This document shows, piece by piece, positions 56,897 through 64,000 of a DNA stretch of 64,000 nucleotides; within the stretch, counting starts at the first letter, position 1, and each line of letters starts with the position of its first letter. The notes beneath the pieces were generated by a model. That model saw only the letters and a program-made list of their open reading frames with translations. It ran no database searches and was not told the origin of the DNA. Position numbers and translations under genes: made by a program. This DNA is from Emiliania huxleyi CCMP1516 (Eukaryota > Haptophyta > Isochrysidales > Noelaerhabdaceae). The stretch lies in the NCBI RefSeq assembly GCF_000372725.1, contig NW_005200170.1, forward strand, positions 123,052-187,051, in the 5' to 3' direction.

Positions 56897-58852
56897 ATGG
56901 GCAGCCTTCCCGACGAAGTCACCGATGCGGCTGGGCGAGGCGACGAGGCGGCGCTGCTGGCGTGGCTTGACAGCGACGGGCAGGTCAACGCGACTGGCGG
57001 GGTAGGCAATGTGAGCGGTGTCACCGTGCTGATGCTGTCCGCCGGCAAGGGCCACGAGCGGATGGTCGAGCTGCTGCTTCAGCGAGGCGCGGAGATCAAC
57101 CTACAGAGCAGCAGCGGCGGCACCGCGCTGATTGCCGCCGCCCATGAGGGTCACGAGCGGGTTGTCGACCTGCTGCTGCAGCGAGGCGCTGAGCTCAACC
57201 TGCAGAACAGCAACGGCATCACCGCGCTGATGCTCGCCGCCGCCAACGGCCGCGAGCGGGTGATCGAGTTGCTGCTGCAGCACGGTGCGGAGGTCAACTC
57301 GCAGGACAGCAAAGGCATCACCGCGCTGACATACGCCGCCAGCCAAGGCCACCCCGCAATCGTGCTCCGCCTGCTGCGTGCGGGCGCAGACGCGGCGCTG
57401 CGCTCTGAGGACGGCAAGTCCGCGCTGCAGTTTGCCAAAGAGAATGGCCACGCCGCGTGCGTCGAGGCCTTCCGGCAGCACGTCGCGAAGGTGACTGCGA
57501 TCCAGCGCGAGGCGGCGGCGAGAGGGGCGGGCGGCGCTTCCTCGGGCGAGGCGGCGGCGGGAGGGAGTGCGGCGGCCTCTTCTAGCTCGCTGGGCAGCCT
57601 TCCCGAAGAGGCTGCGACAGCAGCTCTCCAAGGCGACGAGGCGGCGCTGCTGGCGTGGCTCGACAGTGGCGGGAGGGTCAACGCGACTGGCGGGGCAGGC
57701 AATGTGAGCGGCATCACCGCGGTGATGCTCGCCGCCAGCAGCGGCCACGAGCGGGTGGTCGATCTGCTGCTGCAGCGCGGCGCAGAAATCGACATGCAGA
57801 GCATTAGTGGCGGCACCGCGCTGATGGGCGCCGCCCAGCAGGGCCACGAGCGGGTGGTCGATCTGCTGCTGCAGCGCGGCGCTCAGGTCAACCTGCAGAC
57901 CAACAGCGGCGAGACCGCGCTGATGGGCGCCGCCGGCAAAGGCCACGAGCGGGTGGTCGAGCTGCTGCTGCAGCCCGGCGCGGAGGTCAACCAGCAGAAC
58001 AGCCGCGGCGTCGCCGCGCTGATGCTCGCCGCTTACAGCGGCCACGAGCGGGTGGTCGACTTGCTGCTTCAGCGCGGCGTGGAGGTCAACCTGCAGGACA
58101 GCGTCGGCGGCACCGCGCTGATGGGCGCCGCCGACCAAGGCCACCCCGCCGTCGTGCTCCGCCTGCTGCGGGCGGGCGCGGATACGAAGCTGCGCTCTGA
58201 AAGCGGCAAGACAGCGCTGCAGCATGCCAAGGAGACTGGCCACGCCGAGTGCGTGCGCGCCCTCGAGGAGCATGCGGCGGCGGAGGCGGCGGCGGAGGCG
58301 GAGATGAGGGAGGCGGTGAGAGCGGCGGCGGAGGCGGAGGCGACGCGGCATGCCGAGGCGCTACTTGCGGGGGAGGAGGCGGAGAAGGAGGCGGGGGAGC
58401 GCACCAAGGAGAGCAAGAAGGGGAAGAAGAAGAAGAAGGGGAAGGGCGGCGGGGGCGGTGCTGGGCCATCGCAGGAGCCCGAGGATGAGGCAGCGCTGGC
58501 GACGGGAGAGGAGGCGGAGTTGGCGGCGGCGCTCGAGGAGAGCGCGAGGCTGGTGGAGGAGAGGCGGGCGGCGGAGGAGCAAGGGTCGTCCTCTTTGGCT
58601 GCAGAGTCGCCGGCTCCGAGGGAGGAGGAGCCGCCGGCCGACTTCATCTGCCCGATCACGACCGAGCTCATGAGCGACCCGGTGCTGGCGGCGGACGGGC
58701 ATGCCTATGAGCGGTCGGCGATCGAGCGCTGGCTCGCGACCAAGTCGACGAGCCCGATGACGGGCGAGGAGCTCGAGCTCACTCGGCTCTTCCCCAGTCA
58801 CATCCTGCGCCGTCAAATTCGAGAGTGGCGAGAGGCGCATCCAGGGCGGTAG
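56897..58852 (+). CDS. Ankyrin-repeat U-box E3 ubiquitin ligase
   Basis: One frame of 651 codons, ATG 56897. Two ankyrin arrays of six or so repeats each (about residues 10-195 and 235-455) both start LGSLPxEx and contain repeated GHERVVDLLLQRGAEVNLQ and GGTALMGAA units, so the array was internally duplicated. A charged helical linker has a Lys-rich run. A UIM-like helix follows (about 530-550, EEAELAAALEESARLVEE). The C-terminal U-box reads ADFICPITTELMSDPVLAAD, GHAYERSAIERWLATKSTSP, LFPSHILRRQIREW (about 585-648). The U-box recruits a ubiquitin-charged E2, the ankyrins choose targets, and the UIM could bind ubiquitin. The gene is intact and lacks introns. Confidence 0.88.
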   Translation: MGSLPDEVTDAAGRGDEAALLAWLDSDGQVNATGGVGNVSGVTVLMLSAGKGHERMVELLLQRGAEINLQSSSGGTALIAAAHEGHERVVDLLLQRGAELNLQNSNGITALMLAAANGRERVIELLLQHGAEVNSQDSKGITALTYAASQGHPAIVLRLLRAGADAALRSEDGKSALQFAKENGHAACVEAFRQHVAKVTAIQREAAARGAGGASSGEAAAGGSAAASSSSLGSLPEEAATAALQGDEAALLAWLDSGGRVNATGGAGNVSGITAVMLAASSGHERVVDLLLQRGAEIDMQSISGGTALMGAAQQGHERVVDLLLQRGAQVNLQTNSGETALMGAAGKGHERVVELLLQPGAEVNQQNSRGVAALMLAAYSGHERVVDLLLQRGVEVNLQDSVGGTALMGAADQGHPAVVLRLLRAGADTKLRSESGKTALQHAKETGHAECVRALEEHAAAEAAAEAEMREAVRAAAEAEATRHAEALLAGEEAEKEAGERTKESKKGKKKKKGKGGGGGAGPSQEPEDEAALATGEEAELAAALEESARLVEERRAAEEQGSSSLAAESPAPREEEPPADFICPITTELMSDPVLAADGHAYERSAIERWLATKSTSPMTGEELELTRLFPSHILRRQIREWREAHPGR

Positions 58853-59309
58853 ACAGCGTAGAGAAGAAATCACATGGAAACCAGGGCGGGTGCCAAAATT
58901 CTTTATCATATACTATTTAATAAATAGACACAACGAATGTTGCCCTCGAGCCTCGACCTTACTTATACTCTTTGAGCTGTGGGACGCGAAAACCGCAATC
59001 GATGTTTTGCGCGCGGGTTTTCCTCGCTGCACTGACAGCGCAGCGAGGAGCCGTTGTTACATCGCTCATCGGTTCGGTCGATCCACGTCGTTTTTTGTTG
59101 GTACGACTAATTTTATTTCCTCCCGACGAGGGTCGAGGCGCCATCCGACGAATGAATGGCGCCCTCATCTATTAGTATCAACATTGATTGTCTGCAGTCT
59201 GGCGGCCCGCGGTGGTGGCGGGGCGGCGAGGGCGGGTGTGGCCGAACGTTGCTCACTCTGAACTTCTGCAGCTAATGGAAGTACTCGAGTAGCAACCACC
59301 GCTGGGCTC
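58853..59309. other. Intergenic, AT-richer, no gene seen
   Basis: TATACTATTTAATAAATAGA (58908-58927) may be a 3' end or promoter signal. No coding recognised. Confidence 0.5.
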
Positions 59310-61343
59310 ATGAGGAGCGGCGCGCAGCGGCGGTGCGTGCGACGCCGTGGCCGCAGAGAGCGCGGCTGCCGCACACGTCTCGGTGGTCGCGTCGCCTCTG
59401 GCGATCAGCTCGAGCGCGCCTTCTTGGAGGGCGGCTCCGGCGCCGCTCTTCGCGCCGTACGGCGAAAAAGAATTCGGCGCAGCGCGCCCGCGCGCTGCCG
59501 GCCCCGGCAAGCCGCACTCATGTGCGACCCCTTCCCCGCCGAAGAGGCGGCGACCGGCACCATCTTCCGCTGCAAGTTCCCGGGGTGCCTCCGCAGCTAC
59601 GGGAGCACTGACGCCGCGCGAAAGCACGCGCGGAAGACGCACCCGGACTGGCTCAAGCTGGCGGACGCCGCGGCGGCGAAGCGGGTTCGGGGCGGCCCGT
59701 CGACAAAGTCGTCCTTCTACTGCGCCCGAGAGGAGGCGCCCCTCCTCTCCCCCTCCTCCGCCGTGCCAAACGGCGGCCTGCTGCGGCTTGACTCGGCTCT
59801 CGAGCGGCTTGACGGTGAGGGGGCTTGCGGCGGAGAGGGAGAGGCGGCGTGGGGGGCGATCAGCGGCGGCGCGGACGCCGCATCGGCCGCAGACCCGCCC
59901 GCAGGCTCGCTCGCCGCGACCGCCGCGTTTGGCGACGCCGCTGCGCCCCCCTCCTCCGCCCCCGGGCTGCCCTCTAGCCTGCCCTCCCTCTTCAGCTTGG
60001 GCGACGGGGCGGGCTGGGGTGCGGGGGCGCCTGCGTGGGCGTGGCCCGAGCCGCTCCCGCCGCTCCTCGGCGGCGTCGGGGTCTGGAGCGACTCTCCGGG
60101 CGGGTGGGATGCCCTGCCCGCAGACCGAGTGGCAGACTCGTTGTCCTTGCCAGCCTCCCCCGCCCCCGCCGACTCCTCCGCCATCGCCGACGCCGCATCC
60201 GCCGTTCTCGCCGCCTCCGCCGCCTCCGCCACCGCGTCGCTCCTTGGCGCGCTGCAGGGCAGCCTGCTGCTGGACAGCACGCAGCAGCCGCCTCCTCTCC
60301 TCTGGTCGCTGCTCGCGGCAGGAGCGGCGAGGACCTTTGCGTCGGAACAGGCGCCCCCCCCCCCCCGCGANNNNNNNNNNNNNNNNNNNNNNNNNNNNNN
60401 NNNNNNNNNNNNNNNNNNNNNNNNNNNNNNNNNNNNNNNNNNNNNNNNNNNNNNNNNNNNNNNNNNNNNNNNNNNNNNNNNNNNNNNNNNNNNNNNNNNN
60501 NNNNNNNNNNNNNNNNNNNNNNNNNNNNNNNNNNNNNNNNNNNNNNNNNNNNNNNNNNNNNNNNNNNNNNNNNNNNNNNNNNNNNNNNNNNNNNNNNNNN
60601 NNNNNNNNNNNNNNNNNNNNNNNNNNNNNNNNNNNNNNNNNNNNNNNNNNNNNNNNNNNNNNNNNNNNNNNNNNNNNNNNNNNNNNNNNNNNNNNNNNNN
60701 NNNNNNNNNNNNNNNNNNNNNNNNNNNNNNNNNNNNNNNNNNNNNNNNNNNNNNNNNNNNNNNNNNNNNNNNNNNNNNNNNNNNNNNNNNNNNNNNNNNN
60801 NNNNNNNNNNNNNNNNNNNNNNNNNNNNNNNNNNNNNNNNNNNNNNNNNNNNNNNNNNNNNNNNNNNNNNNNNNNNNNNNNNNNNNNNNNNNNNNNNNNN
60901 NNNNNNNNNNNNNNNNNNNNNNNNNNNNNNNNNNNNNNNNNNNNNNNNNNNNNNNNNNNNCCCCCCGCCCCCCCGCTTGGGCCGGTTGCGACGGCGGCGT
61001 CGCCTTCGCGTTGCACGCGTCGTACGACTCCCTCCCGCCTCTGGGCGAGGCGGGCGGCGAGGCGGCGCCGGGGCGCGGGCTGTCGCCCCACTCTCGCCCG
61101 CACGAGTCGCTCGCGGCGCTGCTGGCCGAGTCGTACGGAGGAGGGCTGGGCGGCGAGAGGCCGGGCGGCGGGAGGCTGGGCGGCGGGGGGGCATGCGGCG
61201 GGGGGGCATGCGGCGGCTTGCTGCAGCTCCGCGACGCGTGCGGCGCAATCTCGGGCGTCGAGATCGGCACGTTGCGCGTCGAGATCGGCACCTCGCGGCC
61301 GTCGAGCCCCTTTGACGTGCTCGGCGCCCTCCTCTCCGTCTAG
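59310..61343 (+). CDS. C2H2 zinc-finger protein, interrupted by an assembly gap
   Basis: Single frame on both sides of the N run. The likely start is ATG 59520 (MCDPFPAEEAATG); the frame is open from 59310. One C2H2 finger follows at once: FRCKFPGCLRSYGSTDAARK then HARKTHPDWL, that is C-x4-C-x12-H-x4-H, a variant in which STDxxRKHxRKxHPxWL is conserved in algal and plant proteins. The rest is Ala/Ser/Pro/Gly-rich, like a transactivation region. After the gap the frame ends DVLGALLSV at 61343. Continuity of frame across 60371-60960 is assumed, because the gap size is unknown in truth. Confidence 0.65.
   Translation: MRSGAQRRCVRRRGRRERGCRTRLGGRVASGDQLERAFLEGGSGAALRAVRRKRIRRSAPARCRPRQAALMCDPFPAEEAATGTIFRCKFPGCLRSYGSTDAARKHARKTHPDWLKLADAAAAKRVRGGPSTKSSFYCAREEAPLLSPSSAVPNGGLLRLDSALERLDGEGACGGEGEAAWGAISGGADAASAADPPAGSLAATAAFGDAAAPPSSAPGLPSSLPSLFSLGDGAGWGAGAPAWAWPEPLPPLLGGVGVWSDSPGGWDALPADRVADSLSLPASPAPADSSAIADAASAVLAASAASATASLLGALQGSLLLDSTQQPPPLLWSLLAAGAARTFASEQAPPPPRXXXXXXXXXXXXXXXXXXXXXXXXXXXXXXXXXXXXXXXXXXXXXXXXXXXXXXXXXXXXXXXXXXXXXXXXXXXXXXXXXXXXXXXXXXXXXXXXXXXXXXXXXXXXXXXXXXXXXXXXXXXXXXXXXXXXXXXXXXXXXXXXXXXXXXXXXXXXXXXXXXXXXXXXXXXXXXXXXXXXXXXXXXXXXXXXXXXXXXPRPPAWAGCDGGVAFALHASYDSLPPLGEAGGEAAPGRGLSPHSRPHESLAALLAESYGGGLGGERPGGGRLGGGGACGGGACGGLLQLRDACGAISGVEIGTLRVEIGTSRPSSPFDVLGALLSV
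60371..60960. other. Assembly gap (590 N)
   Basis: Run of N flanked on the left and right by C-rich sequence, suggesting the gap arose at a hard-to-read poly-C/G tract inside the zinc-finger gene. Confidence 0.99.
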
Positions 61344-62330
61344 CGGGCAGCTGCTGGTCTCGCCTCCCTCGAGCGGCGGCGGCGCGTGCGCGTGTACAGC
61401 ATATCGGAGCGCCCCCTGGAGCTCTCCTAGAGCGCCGTGCCGGCCCTACCCTACCCGTCGCCATGTAGCCCTTGCGCGGCCGCCGCCTTGTACAGCTCAC
61501 GCTCCCGCGTGGCCCCGTCTTTTGTACGCTTCTCGCCGAGTGTCTCCACCAACGTGCCGCTCCCCACGTGGAATGTATTCCCATGCAGTCTTTCTTGTCG
61601 CAACTCGCATGCACTGTATCTGTAGTCTGTATACCCGCTGCCGTGACCCACTGCGTGCACTGACCAGTGTCCTCTGCCGTGTAATCTCTCTGTTCGACGT
61701 GTTGTCTTGTTGCATGTCAGTTAGGTTTCGAGCGCTCACAGCTCCTCTATTGTACTCGTTCAGCCTTGTTGGCTTCGGGGCCCCAGAGCCAGACCGCCGC
61801 GCCCACCGCGCGCCGAACCAGAAACGACCACGCACTGGCCAGCCCACCCGCGATGAATGAATCGGATGGACATTGATGCACATCGTCGACGGACCAGTAA
61901 ATAAACAATGACGTTAAAAAAATACGCACACCTTGGCACACTCTTCAGCCACAACCACCAACCAGTTCAAGAACCCTCGGCTTTAGGCCTCAGGCAGTGC
62001 CCCATCCAACTCGCGACTGTCTCTCGGTTGTGTGTCTCTCGCCCAACCCAGCCTCTAACCCCACACTCTCGCCCGCCCTCTCGCTCGCTCCGACGCTCTT
62101 GTCCCAAGCGCGCCGAGAGTCGCAGACCCCCCCCCGTCCCCCCCCCCCAAACCCACGCACGCGCCCTCACCGCGGTACGTCGTGCTCCGCCGCCGCACCT
62201 GTTGCTCTCTGCCGTGCTCGCGCGTCGGTCTCGCCGGGCCCCGCGCCCTCGCCACCCGGCCGGGGCTGGAGAGGCTCAGAACAGCTCGATGCCGCGCTCC
62301 TTGCACACGGCCACCAGCTGCTATTTGTTC
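61344..62330. other. Intergenic, no firm gene
   Basis: No recognised coding. On the minus strand a short block (about 62365-62280) reads VQWLMVDNENK, stop, QLVAVCKERGIELF, which could be the decayed end of an unknown gene (TAG in place of CAG). The rest is unremarkable. Confidence 0.4.
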
Positions 62331-62429
62331 TCATTGTCCACCATGAGCCACTGCACGCGAGGGGAGCCGCGGTGAGCATTGGGCGGGGAGCGGCGTGTGG
62401 CGAGGAGGGGCATCTCGCGCCTTCAAGCT

Positions 62430-63141
62430 CGGGGCGGCCCCCTCCTTGAGGATCTTGTGGTTGCCGTAGTCGGTCACAAACAGCGCGCTGCCGTCCGGGC
62501 TGATTACGGCGCCCATTGGGTTCTTGAATGCGCCGCATCGCCGACGCCGTCTGCATCGCCTTCCTCGCCGCTACCCACGAGCGTCGTCACAGCACCCGTC
62601 GCCACCTCCACCCGCCGATCTTGTTGTTGCCGCAGTCTCCCACAAACAGCGCGCTGCCGTCCAGGCTCACGGCGAGGCTGTATGGTTCGCTGAACTGCGC
62701 CGCACCGCCCACGCCGTCTGCATCGCCTTCCTCGCTGCTACCCGCGAGCGTCGTCACAGCACCCGTCGCCACCTCCACCCGACGGTCGTCGCGTTGCCGG
62801 CGTCCGCCACAAACTTTGCGCTGCCGTCCCAGCTGACGAAAATACCGCGGCAGTCCTCGCAGGTTGCAACGGTGCGCACGCGCCCAGCCGACGAGACGTG
62901 CAGCACCGAGACCCAGTCGTATCGTACCAGCCGTCCGCGTGATCGCTTGCGACGCCATGCAACTCGACGCCAGAGGTCTGTCCTCGCCCTCGAGCACGAG
63001 CGTGGTGACCTGGCCGACGGCGCGCGCGCCAAAGATGGGCGCCTCGAAGCCGGCAGCGACCGCCACGGGCTCGCCCTCCTCGCCGCCTTTGCCGTCGCTC
63101 TCGGTGCGGGCGCGCTTGCCGGAGCGTGACGCCATGGCCAT
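62430..63141 (-). pseudogene. N-terminal NHL fragment of the second NHL-BTB copy
   Basis: It matches the 5' part of the gene at 16656 from the same start (MAMASRSGKRARTESDGKGG, ATGAVTTLAGSSEEGDADGV, GSALFVGDCGNNKI) but needs several frame changes within 400 nt and breaks off after MGAVISPDGSALFVTDYGNH. The remaining NHL units and the BTB domain are missing. Its own 5S-like gene lies just upstream (63247-63363), exactly as in copy 1. Confidence 0.8.
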
Positions 63142-63246
63142 TGACGGAGAGGTGAAGCGGGCTGCCCACGCGGCAAAAGTGCACGCGTGCCCCTTACCAG
63201 CGGAATTTCCGACGCCGTTCCGGCGCCACTTATGGGAAGAGGCAAA

Positions 63247-63363
63247 ACATGCAGCACTCAGCCTTCCCTCCCCCTCCCGGATGGAAGTACTACCTGAGCT
63301 CGACCGTGCTTGACTTCGCTGTTCAGATGGGAAGCGGTAACCCACGGTGATATGGCCGCATGT
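63247..63363 (-). rRNA. 5S rRNA (or 5S-derived) gene, copy 2
   Basis: 117 nt, one difference from copy 1 at 16439 (CATATCACC here, CATATTACC there). It has the same unusual helix IV arm, and the T run follows on the minus strand. About 40 nt upstream (63364-63404) match copy 1 almost exactly, including GACTACTTGATCCGAGATAG. Confidence 0.8.
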
Positions 63364-64000
63364 GATGAGTGCTTGGGCTATCTCGGATCAAGTAGTCAAC
63401 GATTTGGGGAGATTGTGAGTAGCAGGGAACTGGCTGCTGCTGTAGCATTAGCAACCAGTCGAAGCAGCGACTATAAACGCACAACCCCGGGCCCGAAATC
63501 GCACAGAGTCACGCAACACGGGATCCCAGGGAAGGCGAGCAAAAACCTTATCGCGCGCGCTAGACGCCGACTCGGAGGCCGCACCGGTCAGGCGCGCAGC
63601 CGGAGAGAGAGGGAGGCGCTCTGACACTGTGTTCACACGTGTTTCCCCCCCACCCACCACACACACACACAGCAGGCGCTCAATCGCCGCACGCGGCGAG
63701 CGCCTCCATCATCTCATTCACAATCTGCTCTGCGATGGCCGTGCGAAGAACGACTGAGATATGCCATCATTCCCTTCTTTTGGTAACGCTGTGCCTTTTG
63801 TGGTGCTAGTTCGTGCCAGTCTGCTGTGAGAGGGGCTTGTGTTCGTAGAATTCTTTTGGCAACGCAACGAAAAAGAAATCACGCCCCGATTGTCTCGCGC
63901 TGCGGCGCGGTCGCCTATTGCTGTCGGCCGGCTGGCGCTCCTGGGGGGTCGGCCAGGTCCCCTGAGGGGCCTCTCTCGCCGGCCCTGCGCGGTCTCAGCA
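63364..64000. other. Window end, possible upstream region of a gene beyond the window
   Basis: GTGCTAGTTCGTGCCAGT (63799-63816) and AATTCTTTTGGC (63849-63860) resemble the leader motifs before the genes at 37386 and 46021, on the plus strand. No coding is evident before the window ends. An (AC)n run lies near 63660. Confidence 0.35.

Noticed and set aside
60035-61860. Alternative frames spanning the N gap
   Set aside because: N runs never create stops, so several frames look open. Only the frame with the C2H2 finger has protein features.
1-64000. tRNA genes
   Set aside because: I looked for B-box-like GGTTCGANTCC with a paired acceptor stem on both strands and found none that folds convincingly by eye; a covariance search would be decisive.

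Overview
This is a GC-rich nuclear segment of a microbial eukaryote, most likely a haptophyte alga. The signs are genes split by many very short introns, a large share of introns that read best with GC-AG borders, alanine/glutamate-rich AP2 and SANT regulators, RCC1, NHL and ankyrin genes of the kind common in microalgae, a plastid-type membrane protein, an MSH1-type MutS with GIY-YIG endonuclease, and no bacterial operons. The lineage is inferred from style, not from a phylogenetic marker. One 590-base run of N (60371-60960) breaks the window.

Layout. 0.2-10.6 kb: two AP2-type regulators that share a CX4CX5HX3C motif (a minus-strand copy at 0.2-1.9 kb and a larger plus-strand copy at 6.6-10.6 kb), with an FkbM-type methyltransferase and a plastid-type membrane protein between them. 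11.4-16.0 kb (minus): MSH1. 16.4-18.4 kb: a 5S-rRNA-like gene followed at once by an NHL-BTB gene. 18.8-24.1 kb: a small Cys-rich protein, an exostosin-type glycosyltransferase, and a fusion of two VOC domains with an alpha/beta hydrolase. 26.2-35.1 kb: a large SNF2 helicase with an inserted RING finger (SHPRH/RAD5 style). 35.9-37.4 kb (minus): F-box/RCC1 protein, divergent from a DUF1295 gene (37.5 kb) that is cut off by a dispersed repeat. 39.3-39.7 kb: an array of short hairpins. 39.9-41.3 kb: a GSK3/CMGC-like kinase. 41.3-45.9 kb: repeats and relics of mobile elements, including a clean hAT-type MITE. 46.0-48.2 kb: an unknown secreted/coiled-coil protein. 48.5-50.6 kb (minus): ribose-phosphate pyrophosphokinase and unresolved exons. 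51.1-53.4 kb: another mobile-element relic and a CAMK-type kinase. 54.0-63.4 kb: a broken second NHL-BTB copy with its own 5S-like gene (minus), separated by an IQ-motif membrane protein, an ankyrin-UIM-U-box ubiquitin ligase and a C2H2 zinc-finger gene.

The most unusual signal is in the introns. In MSH1, the SNF2-RING gene, the pyrophosphokinase and a kinase, the start of an intron is repeatedly a near-perfect copy (about 12-42 bp) of the start of the exon that follows it, with short filler or a minisatellite between the copies. The donor dinucleotide is therefore whatever that exon begins with, usually GC, sometimes GT, and in two cases apparently GA. A second intron class is a short hairpin-bearing element with the core GTCTCTTCAC seen six times in three unrelated genes. 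Both look like recent, ongoing intron gain.

The genes do not form one pathway. Several (SNF2-RING, F-box-RCC1, NHL-BTB, ankyrin-U-box) are ubiquitin-ligase types. Short upstream motifs recur in front of unrelated genes in gene orientation and are proposed as core-promoter or leader classes.
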